A DNA stretch of 9,541 nt from an uncultured Acidobacteriaceae bacterium (GTDB lineage: Bacteria > Acidobacteriota > Terriglobia > Terriglobales > Acidobacteriaceae). Location of the stretch: assembly GCA_903842845.1 (NCBI GenBank), contig CAIMNN010000107.1, positions 1 to 9,541 on the forward strand. The letters run 5' to 3'. Numbering within the stretch: position 1 is the first letter of the stretch; every line of letters starts with the position of its first letter. Below the pieces are notes generated by a model. It was not told where the DNA came from and did not search any database. It saw nothing but the letters and a program-made list of their open reading frames with translations. This document shows positions 1 through 8,100 of this stretch, piece by piece. The translations under genes and the position numbers were made by a program.

Positions 1-491
1 ACAAACGTCGCCAGCGTCGTCACCCGCTTCAACGGCGTGTAGATCGCCACATACGTAAACACCGTCAGCAGCGCCAGCGAAACCGTCAGCAGATTCGTCT
101 GCAACAGCCAGAACGCGCCCAGCCCCACCGCCGCAATTCCCGCAATCACACCATGCGCCAAACTGATGCGCCCCGCGGCCATCGGCCTCTGCGCCGTGCG
201 CACCATCCGCGCATCCGTGCGCCGTTCCAGCGCCTCGTTCAACGCGCCCGCGCCCGCCGACACCAACCCAATGCCGATCAGCGTCTCCAGCAATTTGCTG
301 CTGAAGCTTGAAATTCCAAACTGCGCCGCGCCCAAATAAAATCCCGCCGCGCCGGTCACCACCACCAGCGCCATCACCTTCACCTTGAACAGCTCGCGAT
401 AATCATTGATGAGCGTCGCCATCATCCCCGGCTTCGTCACCGGCGGCGGATGATGTGCAATTTTTACGGCGGATTGGCTCTCTACATTCAT
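1..491 (-). CDS. ctaB: Protoheme IX farnesyltransferase (heme O synthase), 5' part only
   Basis: Membrane prenyltransferase of the UbiA superfamily that adds a farnesyl group to protoheme IX to make heme O for heme-copper terminal oxidases. Reading from ATG at 491 towards 1 gives 163 whole codons with no stop, just over half of the usual roughly 290-310 residues; the C-terminal part lies beyond the left edge. The prenyl-diphosphate/Mg binding loop is visible as N85-x3-E89-x3-D93, followed by R98-T99 and R102-P103, matching the CyoE/CtaB pattern N-x3-(E/D)-R-x-x-D-x-x-M-x-R-T-x-x-R-P. The position after E89-R90, often Asp, is Arg here. Hydrophobic segments lie near residues 41-57, 68-84, 113-130 and 134-150, and the family signature YTPLKR is at 151-156. 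A stop lies in frame at 524-522 and no GTG/TTG lies between, so ATG 491 is the only reasonable start, although no clear Shine-Dalgarno precedes it. It follows aroK by 51 bases and could share its transcript. Identification is by motif recognition. Confidence 0.93.
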   Translation of the reverse strand, partial: MNVESQSAVKIAHHPPPVTKPGMMATLINDYRELFKVKVMALVVVTGAAGFYLGAAQFGISSFSSKLLETLIGIGLVSAGAGALNEALERRTDARMVRTAQRPMAAGRISLAHGVIAGIAAVGLGAFWLLQTNLLTVSLALLTVFTYVAIYTPLKRVTTLATF

Positions 492-542
492 TGGGAAGGG
501 AACTGCGACTTCTTCATCATATCAACACTGCATCTATGCTGC

Positions 543-1052
543 TCATAGCTCGTCCACACGCCTCAGCAGCTCATCCACCACCGCGCGTTTCTTCAACTCA
601 TCCACATCTATATTGATAGCCGCCTCGCGGTACAACGGCAGCCGGCGCTCATACCGGGCCTTCAAATTCTCCCGGTCCGCCAGCACCGGCCGCGTCTCAT
701 CGCTCCCCATGCACCGCGCAATCGCCTTCTCCAAACTCACCTCAAGATGCACCAGCACCGTCCGCTCGGCCTTCAATCGCTCCCGCGTCTCCGCTGATTC
801 AATCGCCCCGCCCCCTAGCGCTATCACGATTCCGTCCTCTTTCAGCAGCTCCGCAATCGCATCCGCCTCACGCCGCCGGAACTCTGCCTCCCCATGCCGC
901 GCAAATATTTCCGCAATCCGCATACCGGCCTCAACCTCCACCAGCACATCCACATCGCAGAAGCGCCACCCCAGCCGTTCGGCTGCAAGTGCGCCGCAGC
1001 TCGACTTGCCAGCCCCCATAAAACCCGTCAATACAATTCGGCTCGGCTTCAT
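543..1052 (-). CDS. aroK: Shikimate kinase
   Basis: Cytoplasmic kinase that phosphorylates shikimate with ATP to shikimate-3-phosphate, the fifth step of the chorismate (aromatic amino acid) pathway. The 169-residue product is normal length for the family. Visible motifs in order: Walker A GFMGAGKS at 10-17; the D33-x-D35 pair that binds Mg and shikimate; F58-R59, whose Arg contacts shikimate; the G80-G81-G82 loop; R121 in the lid (TRPVL); and R136/R137 followed by Y141-R-E-A, matching the conserved substrate/adenine-side arginine region. Start ATG at 1052 is supported by a GGAAGG-type ribosome site 4 bases upstream and by the Walker A falling at its usual distance from the N terminus. It lies upstream of ctaB on the same strand and diverges from the Omp85 gene. 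Codons favour CTG, TTG and GTG, the reverse of the + strand genes. Nothing is missing or broken. Confidence 0.96.
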   Translation of the reverse strand: MKPSRIVLTGFMGAGKSSCGALAAERLGWRFCDVDVLVEVEAGMRIAEIFARHGEAEFRRREADAIAELLKEDGIVIALGGGAIESAETRERLKAERTVLVHLEVSLEKAIARCMGSDETRPVLADRENLKARYERRLPLYREAAINIDVDELKKRAVVDELLRRVDEL

Positions 1053-1220
1053 CTACCCTTCCACGGCCTTCCAGCGTCAAAATTCTGCTTCCCGTGTCAC
1101 TTTAAGCTGACATGTGTTCCATTCGGTATTGTGCGACTCATCCTGTTCCTCGTTAGTATAAAGGCAGGTGTATCACTCAGGGCCAAACTCCGCCCAGTCT
1201 GAAACGCAGTTAAGTCATTG
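1053..1220. promoter_or_regulatory. Divergent intergenic region between aroK and the Omp85 gene
   Basis: This 168-base spacer separates two outward-facing genes, so promoters for both are expected here, but none is strong. On the + strand CTGACA at 1107-1112 is one mismatch from a -35 box, but the nearest -10-like hexamer (TATTGT, 1127-1132) is only 14 bases away. A second + strand option is TTGTGC (1129-1134) with TAGTAT (1154-1159), spacer 19. On the - strand TATACT (1160-1155) is a good -10 hexamer, but no convincing -35 sits at 16-18 bases. I see no hairpin terminator, operator-like palindrome or riboswitch fold. The promoter assignment is a guess; that the region is regulatory follows from gene orientation. 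Confidence 0.4.
1056..1062 (-). promoter_or_regulatory. Ribosome binding site of aroK
   Basis: On the minus strand the bases read GGAAGGG, with the GGAAGG core ending 4 bases before the ATG at 1052-1050. This is a clear Shine-Dalgarno and fixes the aroK start. Confidence 0.7.
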
Positions 1221-4200
1221 ATGAGGTTGAGCGTGAATAGAATATGCCGACGCATTCCGAGTTTTATGGTCGCGCTCCTTCTCATTTCCACCCTCTTCCA
1301 TCACTGCACAACACTCCGTGCTCAACAGCCCACATATTTCGGCCAAACCGTCACCGCAATCCAATTCACAGGCGTCACCGCGGACCAACTTGTTCCGCTC
1401 ACCACCTCGCTCGTCATCAAGACCGGCGCGCCTCTCCTCGCAACTGACCTCTCCACCAGCATCCGCCAGCTCTTTGCCACCGGTCTCTATCAGGACCTCG
1501 AAGCCCTCGTCACTCCCGCCCCCGGTGGCGTCCTCGTTAACTTCCACGGCCAGCCCCGCCGCTTCATCGGCCGCGTCACCGTCAGCGGAATCAAGAACGC
1601 ATTCCTCAACGACCAGCTCGCCCAATCCAGCGGTCTTGACGTCGGCACCCGCTTTACTGATTCAAAACTCGCGCGCGCAATCGAAGTGATGCAAACCCAG
1701 CTCGTCAGTAACGGCTATCATCAGGCCACTATCAAGCCGCTTGTCACTCCGGCGCCCGGCAGCTCTCTCCTCAATCTCGCCTTCGACATCCACGCCGGCC
1801 CCCAGGCCCGCATCGGCCGCATCACCTTCACCGGCGACGCAGGCATGACCCTCGAAGAATTACGCCACGCCGCCCATCTCCGTCAAGGCGCACTCATCGA
1901 CCACGACACAAAATCACGCGCACTCGCCAGCCTGCTCAACGAGTACCGCAAAGAGTACCGCCTCGAAGCCGAGATCAAGCTAGTCGCCGATGAATACGAC
2001 GCCGCCACCAATCAGGAGAACCTCAGCTTCTCCATCAATCGCGGCCCCGTCGTGCGCGTTCTCGTCAACGGTGCAAAGCCAAGTGACATGCGCATCCGAC
2101 GGCTCATTCCCGTCTTTGAAGAGGGCTCGGTCGATGAAGATCTATTGATGGAAGGCAACCGCGCGCTTCGCGACTACTACCAGCGCCGCGGCTACTTCAA
2201 CGCCAAGGTCGAGCACAAGCAACCCGCCACTGACACCGACCCGGTCGTCATCTCTTACACCGTTCATCTCGGCCAGCGCAGCCGCGTCGCTGAGGTCAAG
2301 CTCGCCGGCAATCATTACTTTGACACCGAAACCCTCAAAGAGCGGCTCAACGTCCATGCCGCCGACGCATTCAATCGCGAAGGCATCTATAGTCAGGCTC
2401 TCCTCAACTCTGACGTCGCCTCTATGCGCGCCCTCTACCAGAACAACGGCTTCAGCAACGTTCTCATCACGCCCTCCACCACTGAAGCCGACATTCCCGA
2501 CTACGGCAAACAGGTTCCGCTCAAGGTTGTCTACAATATCAGTGAAGGTCCCATCCAGCGCATTGCCTCCGTCACCATCGAAGGCGCGCAGCAGTTCAAG
2601 CCCGGCGCACTCACTGAGATGCTCAACACCGCGCCCGGCCAGCCGCTGTCACCGCAGAACCTCGCCAGCGACCGCGATGAGCTCATCTCTTATTACCTCG
2701 ACAAAGGTTTCGCGCAGGTCAACGTCGATGTTCTCGACGTGCCGATCAAGCCCGATGTAGCCGCCGCCGACGCCAAGCCCGCGCCCGCAAACACCCATCA
2801 AATAACCTTCCGCATTCACGAAGGCCACCAGCTCTTCGTCCGCAACATTCAGCTCACCGGCCTTCATTACACCCGCCCCGCCACCATCGCACGCGCCATC
2901 ACCTTCAAAGCCGGCGACCCGCTCAGCCGCACCGCCATGGCCACCACGCAAAAAAATCTCTATGACTTTGCGCTCTTCAGCCAGGTCGAGATGGCCGTCA
3001 TCAACCCCACGCCTACTGATTACTTCTCCAACACAACCGTCGCCGAGCCCGACCAGCCTCTCTACAACCCCGCCTTCGAACTCCCACGCACCGTCCTCAT
3101 TCAGACCACCGAGGCCAATCGCTGGTCCTTCACTTACGGTCTGGGCTTCGAGGTCTCTACGGGGACTTGCGGTGTTATCGCGTCAAGTAGCAGCAGTTGC
3201 CCGGCCAACGGCAGAACCGGCGCAAGCCCACGCGTACTGCTCGACATTACCCGCCTCAACTTCTTCGGTCGCGAACAGTCTGTCTCGCTCCGAGGCACCT
3301 ACGGCCTCCTCGAGCAGAAGGTCAACCTCCTTTACGACACGCCGCGATTCTTCAGCTCACCCGATTTCAGCTTCAGCATCTCCGGCGGCTATGCCAACAC
3401 TCAGGACGTCACCACCTACGTCGCCTCGCGTCTCGACGCCGGCATCCGCCTCTCGCAACGTTTCCTCCAGCCCGGCGATCTACTCAACCGCTCCAACACC
3501 TTCGTCTACGAGCTCGCCTTCCGCCGCGAGAAGGTCGACTCATCCAGCATTCAGGTCGAAACACTGGAGATTCCGCTACTCTCCTCCGCCGTTCGCGTAA
3601 GCGGTCTCGGCTTCAGTTGGATTCACGACACCCGTGACACGCCTCTCGACTCACACCGCGGCACCTACACCAACGCGCAGGAGTTTTTCTCCCATCAATA
3701 CTTCGGCGCGCAAGCCCAGTTCAACCGCCTCGATCTCTCCAACTCCAGTTTCTACTCCTTTGACCACGACCGCCTCGTCATCGCACGCAACACCCGCTAC
3801 GCCGACGCGCGCTCCTTTGGCTCATCGAGCGAGCAGCTCATTCCGCTCCCTGAGCGTCTCTACGCCGGCGGTCCCAACTCGCATCGCGGCTTCGGCGTAA
3901 ACACCGCAGGCCCCCGAGACCCATTCACCGGTTATCCCATCGGTGGAGCAGGCGCATTCGTAAACTCCACCGAACTCCGCCTCCCCCCGCCAACGCTTCC
4001 GTTCCTCTCCAACTCGCTCAGCTTCGTTCTCTTTCACGACATGGGCAACGTCTTCGCCAATGCCAGCGACATCTGGCAAAGTGTTCTGCGCACCGCTCAG
4101 CCCAATCGCAACACCGCATGCCGCACCAGCGTCAACGGCCCCTTCACATCCATCGGCCAGCAGGGAACTTGCAACTTCAACTTCTTTAACCACGCCGCCG

Positions 4201-4379
4201 GACTCGGCCTCCGCTACCATACTCCCGTGGGCCCGGTTCGCTTTGACTTGAGCTACAACCTCAATCCCCCCGTCTATCCAGTAACGCCGCAGGATAAGTT
4301 CGGCAATCCCTCCGGCCCAACAACCGTGAATCAAGCGCCGCACTTCAACTTCTTCTTCTCCCTGGGGCAAAGCTTCTGA
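1221..4379 (+). CDS. Omp85-family outer membrane assembly protein (BamA/TamA-like) with seven POTRA-like repeats
   Basis: Predicted outer-membrane insertase of the Omp85 superfamily; it would fold or insert beta-barrel proteins with partners in the periplasm. From ATG 1221 it is 1052 residues. A signal peptide spans about 1-34 (Arg-rich start, hydrophobic core 15-26, likely cut after LRA). Seven POTRA-like repeats follow, recognisable by starts such as VTAIQFTG: about 43-109, 115-192, 197-274, 276-352, 355-441, 447-535 and 538-631, the last carrying an insert at about 597-621. The barrel spans about 632-1052. It has the family motif DTRDTPLD at 803-810, the loop-6 signature in GGPNSHRGF (883-891, His where the family usually has Val/Ile), a GLGLRY...TPVGPVRFDLSY block at 994-1012, and a C-terminal Phe beta-signal. 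E. coli BamA has five POTRAs. TTG 1218, ATG 1221 and GTG 1233 all open this frame; ATG is chosen, but GTG has the better ribosome site. The stop overlaps the next start (TGATG). Linkage to tamB suggests a TamA-like role; the housekeeping BamA cannot be excluded. Confidence 0.93.
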   Translation: MRLSVNRICRRIPSFMVALLLISTLFHHCTTLRAQQPTYFGQTVTAIQFTGVTADQLVPLTTSLVIKTGAPLLATDLSTSIRQLFATGLYQDLEALVTPAPGGVLVNFHGQPRRFIGRVTVSGIKNAFLNDQLAQSSGLDVGTRFTDSKLARAIEVMQTQLVSNGYHQATIKPLVTPAPGSSLLNLAFDIHAGPQARIGRITFTGDAGMTLEELRHAAHLRQGALIDHDTKSRALASLLNEYRKEYRLEAEIKLVADEYDAATNQENLSFSINRGPVVRVLVNGAKPSDMRIRRLIPVFEEGSVDEDLLMEGNRALRDYYQRRGYFNAKVEHKQPATDTDPVVISYTVHLGQRSRVAEVKLAGNHYFDTETLKERLNVHAADAFNREGIYSQALLNSDVASMRALYQNNGFSNVLITPSTTEADIPDYGKQVPLKVVYNISEGPIQRIASVTIEGAQQFKPGALTEMLNTAPGQPLSPQNLASDRDELISYYLDKGFAQVNVDVLDVPIKPDVAAADAKPAPANTHQITFRIHEGHQLFVRNIQLTGLHYTRPATIARAITFKAGDPLSRTAMATTQKNLYDFALFSQVEMAVINPTPTDYFSNTTVAEPDQPLYNPAFELPRTVLIQTTEANRWSFTYGLGFEVSTGTCGVIASSSSSCPANGRTGASPRVLLDITRLNFFGREQSVSLRGTYGLLEQKVNLLYDTPRFFSSPDFSFSISGGYANTQDVTTYVASRLDAGIRLSQRFLQPGDLLNRSNTFVYELAFRREKVDSSSIQVETLEIPLLSSAVRVSGLGFSWIHDTRDTPLDSHRGTYTNAQEFFSHQYFGAQAQFNRLDLSNSSFYSFDHDRLVIARNTRYADARSFGSSSEQLIPLPERLYAGGPNSHRGFGVNTAGPRDPFTGYPIGGAGAFVNSTELRLPPPTLPFLSNSLSFVLFHDMGNVFANASDIWQSVLRTAQPNRNTACRTSVNGPFTSIGQQGTCNFNFFNHAAGLGLRYHTPVGPVRFDLSYNLNPPVYPVTPQDKFGNPSGPTTVNQAPHFNFFFSLGQSF
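1222..1226 (+). promoter_or_regulatory. Possible Shine-Dalgarno that would favour GTG 1233 as the Omp85 start
   Basis: TGAGG lies 6 bases before the in-frame GTG at 1233. Neither TTG 1218 nor ATG 1221 has a purine-rich site at the right distance. Starting at GTG would shorten the signal peptide by four residues and leave its Arg-rich start intact, so both choices give a working secretion signal. Confidence 0.35.
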
Positions 4380-5128
4380 TGCGTACAACGGCTCATCATC
4401 GCTTCTTCGCGCACTCGCTGCCCGCGCTCGTCTTGGCTTTTCTCGCCACCGCCGCAGCGCACGCGCAAAGCGCCTCAAGCCCTGAAGCAACCGTTCTCGA
4501 TCGCGTCCTCGTCGTCGTCAATCAGCAGCCCATCCTCCAAAGCGACCTCGACCGCGAGCTCCGCCTCTCCATACTCGACCCCAACATGGACTTCGCTCAT
4601 CGTCCCGCACCCACTGAAGCTCTTGACCGCCTCATCAGCCGCGCTCTCATCAAGCAGCAGTTCGCCGGCCAGCCGCCCATGGACAAGAAGAAGCTCCAAC
4701 TCGATGTCGACCAGCGCATGCAGGAGCTCCGCACTGAGCTCCCCGCCTGCGTCCGTCTCAATTGCAAAACAGATTCCGGTTGGCAATCCTTCCTCACCGA
4801 ATCCCATATCACCACCTCCGAGATCGACATCTTCATCCGCGAGCAGCTCCTCATCCTCGACTTCATTGAGAAGCGCTTCCGCCCCGGCATTCACATCGAG
4901 CCCGAGCAGATCGAGGACTACTACAAAAAAACTCTGCTCCCGCAGTACTCTAACGCCGCCACTGCTCCCACGCTCGACGCCGTCTCCGGACGCATCGCCG
5001 AGGTCCTCCTTGAGCAGGAGGTCAATCTCCTCCTTGAAGACTGGCTCACGACTCTACGCAAGGAAGGCGAGCTCGAATTTCTCGATCGCTCCTTCGAATC
5101 ATCCGCGCCGCAGGCAGGTGCCAAATGA
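4379..5128 (+). CDS. Periplasmic SurA N-domain protein without a PPIase domain
   Basis: Predicted exported chaperone-like protein related to the N-terminal domain of SurA, the periplasmic carrier of unfolded outer-membrane proteins. The 249 residues begin with a signal peptide (hydrophobic stretch 15-27, likely cut after AHA at 29). The SurA/PpiD-type signature LDRVLVVVNQQPILQSDLDR lies at 40-59, then a helical region to about 185, including IEDYYKKTL at 178-186, which in SurA is the approach to the PPIase modules. No parvulin domain follows; the chain goes to a closing helix (EVNLLLEDWLTTLRKEGELEFL, 214-235) resembling the SurA C-terminal segment. E. coli SurA is about 428 residues with two parvulin domains, so this is a core-only form. 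C124 and C129 are the only cysteines. Its ATG overlaps the Omp85 stop by one base (TGATG) and its TGA overlaps the tamB ATG (ATGA), so translation is probably coupled. It may serve the neighbouring Omp85 or TamB; that role is inferred from context. Confidence 0.85.
   Translation: MRTTAHHRFFAHSLPALVLAFLATAAAHAQSASSPEATVLDRVLVVVNQQPILQSDLDRELRLSILDPNMDFAHRPAPTEALDRLISRALIKQQFAGQPPMDKKKLQLDVDQRMQELRTELPACVRLNCKTDSGWQSFLTESHITTSEIDIFIREQLLILDFIEKRFRPGIHIEPEQIEDYYKKTLLPQYSNAATAPTLDAVSGRIAEVLLEQEVNLLLEDWLTTLRKEGELEFLDRSFESSAPQAGAK
5116..5120 (+). promoter_or_regulatory. Ribosome binding site of tamB inside the upstream gene
   Basis: AGGTG lies 4 bases before the tamB ATG at 5125, inside the last codons of the SurA-like gene. 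Together with the ATGA overlap it supports this start and suggests that ribosomes re-initiate after finishing the upstream gene. Confidence 0.5.
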
Positions 5129-8100
5129 AAAACTTCCTGCGCAAGCTCGTTCACTTCCTCTTCCACCCGCGCGTCCACTGGTCCATCCATACTCTGCGCG
5201 GTTTCGCAACCCTCGTCCTCCTCATCGCCCTCAGCCTCGTCGGTCTCTTCCTCTGGCTCAGCTCCTCCACCTTCGAGCAGCTCGCTCGCCGTCGCCTCAT
5301 CAGTCAGATTGAAGAAGCCACCGGCGGCCGCGTCGAACTCGCCGCATTCCACTGGAAGCCCCTCAGCTTCAACGCCGAGATGGACGACCTCATCATTCAC
5401 GGCTCTGAATCTTCCATTGAAGACCCCTACGTCCGCATCGAACGACTCCACGCCGACTTCACCGTCTTCGGCCTCTTCACACCCCGCATTCATCTGCGCA
5501 ACCTCGTGATCGAAAAGCCCTCCGTCCATCTCCTCATGTATGACGATGGCTCTACCAACATCCCAACTCCGCGCCGCACCCACGACTCCGACAAAACCTC
5601 GCTCGATGAGATATTCAATCTCGCCATCGGCCACATCCTCATCAACAACGGCATCTTTCGCATCAACTCCACGCAGCATCAGTTCTCGCTCGATGCGCGA
5701 GACCTCGATGCCTCTCTCGCTTATCAGCCCCGCACCATCTTCTCCACTGAGAGCTACCACCTTGACACCACGCTCAACGATCTCGAGCTCAGCCACGCTC
5801 TCAACATGGATTACTCGCAGCGCGCCTCCGCAACTCCCCAGGCTCACTACCGCGTGCACGCCCTCCTCGACCTCGAACGCAACTCCGCCTCCCTTCGCAA
5901 CCTTGAGATCGTCTCCAACTCCCGACGCATCACTGCAACCGGAACTCTCGTCAACTTCGATAAGCCCGAGTGGAAAGCCAAGCTCAGCGGCGAACTCGAC
6001 CTGCCTCTCCTTCAGCCTCTCACCGGATTTCAGGACGCGCCCACCGGCGTCGCCCGCGTCAACGTCACCGCCGAAGGCAAGGGAACTGAATTCAAGGTCG
6101 ATGGTCCCGTGCACATCGACAACGGCAGCTACACCGGCGCAGGTCTCCACGCAACCAACTTCACTCTCGACACCCGCGCCCACGCCGACTCTTCCATGCT
6201 CCGCGCTGAAGACATCACCCTCCGCTTCGCTGACGGCGCATCCATCACCGGCAGCCTCCTCCTCCGTCACTGGCTCTCATCCCAGCCCGGCACTCCCGAC
6301 TACAACGTCAGACCAGCAGGTCTTGACCTCTCCGACATGCGCCCCTGGGATGTCTTCGTCCCCGTCGAGGGCAACGTCAACGCGGAGTTCCACGGCCTTA
6401 CCGTCGACCATCTCATGTCCATCGTCGCCGCACCGCCCTTCAATCATCTCGGCCTCGACGCATACCTCAACGGCCCCACCACCGCTCAATGGTCCGGCGG
6501 CGACATCCGCACTCTCCAGATAGGCGGCCGCTTCGCTCTCTCGCCCACCGGCGCTGCCCTGCCCGGCGAAGCGCCAACCACCGGACTCATCGACGCAACC
6601 TACTTCCAATCCAACAGCTCCGTCGATCTCCGCACCTTCGAACTCAACATGCCATCGAGCTATCTCCTCGCTCGCGGCAAGCTCGGCGCGTACCCGCTCA
6701 CCAGTCCCTCTGCGCTCAACGTTGACTTCCACACCACCGACTTTTACGAATTCGACACGCTCCTCAAGGACCTCGAATTCGAGCGTTACCACGTCAAAGG
6801 CGCAGCCGCTCTCCCCGTTCAACTCCACGGTCTCTTCAACTTCAAAGGCACGTGGACCGGCTCGCTCCTCGACCCCCACATGACCGGCGCAGCCAACGCC
6901 ACCAACATCTCAACCGAACTGCCGCCCTTACCCAGCAACAAAGACCCCAACGCCAAACCGCAATGGCTTCCCTGGGATTCCATCGACGCCACCGGCCTCT
7001 ACTCCGCCGCACACATTCTGATCGACCACGCACGCCTGGTGCATCCCGCCCGCACCGTCGAGCTCGCCGGCTCCATGGACGCAGCGCCCGCCTCCATTAT
7101 TCCGCGCATGCTCCCCGGACCATTCTTTGACTTCAACTCCTCTGTCCGTCTCCACACCGTCGCGCACGGCATCGACCTCGCCTCCATCTACTCGCTCGCA
7201 GGTCGCACGTACCCCGTCACCGGAACCGTCGCCACTGAATTCGATCTCTCCGGTCCCTTCAACAACATTGAGGGCACTGGTTGGGTGCAGCTCACCTCCG
7301 CCAACATCATGGGTGAGCCCGTCAACCGACTCCACATTCACGGCAAGCTCCACAACACCACTCTCGATGTCTCCAGCCTCATTCTCAACGCGCCCGCCGG
7401 CTCCATCTCCGCACACGGAACTTACGACCTCGCCTCAACGCAATACAATCTCGACGCGCACGGCTCCGGCATCGAACTCACCCGCATCAAAGCCCTCGGC
7501 TCTCTCACCAACCACCTCAGCGGCGATCTCAGTTTCTCCGCCACCGGCGCAGGCTCGCTCAAAGACCCACACTTCGAGCTCCACTCCTCCGTCGACCATC
7601 TCCTCCTCTCACCGGACTTCTCCGCCGCAACGCTCGCAAGAATTCAAACTCCCGGCGCGCTCGTCATCACCGCCTCCGCCGCTGAACACAAACTCACCTA
7701 CGACATTCAGGCCACTCTCGATACCGCAGCCATCACCGGCCACGGCGTCACATCCATCACGCCTGAGTATCAAACCGACGCAACCGTCTCTCTCGCGCAC
7801 CTCAACCTTCCCACAGTGCTCCGCTTTTTCCACTGGGACCAGCTCAAAGCCTCCTCCGCCATCGACGGCGTCTTCAACATCAGCGGCCCGCTCGCTCGCC
7901 CCGCTGAACTCCACGGCGATGCCGACCTCAACAACTTCGCCGCCACCATTCAAGGCGTCCATCTCCTCTCTGACCGCAAAATTCACGCCACCTTGCAACA
8001 CAGCCTCATCACGCTCGACCCCATCCACATCACCGGCGAAGACACGGACCTCAACGCCGCCGGCAATCTCGCCATCACCGGAGACCACGCCCTCAACTTC

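Noticed and set aside
1053..1220. Riboswitch or small RNA in the divergent spacer
   Set aside because: I find no extended complementary arms or known conserved core by eye; the spacer is short and looks like ordinary promoter DNA.
1266..1310. Lipoprotein signal in the Omp85 leader (Cys at residue 29)
   Set aside because: The residues before the Cys are FHH, which do not fit a lipobox; an ordinary signal peptidase I site after LRA fits better.
3822..4490. 222-codon antisense frame opposite the Omp85 barrel end
   Set aside because: Low-complexity Arg/Ala/Glu/Val-rich product with no motif; it is a mirror of the biased codon use.
4921..6270. 449-codon antisense open frame across the SurA-like/tamB junction
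   Set aside because: The translation is Glu/Val/Gly-rich with no recognisable domain and lies wholly opposite well-identified genes. The C-rich sense codons rarely give stops on the complement, which explains its length.
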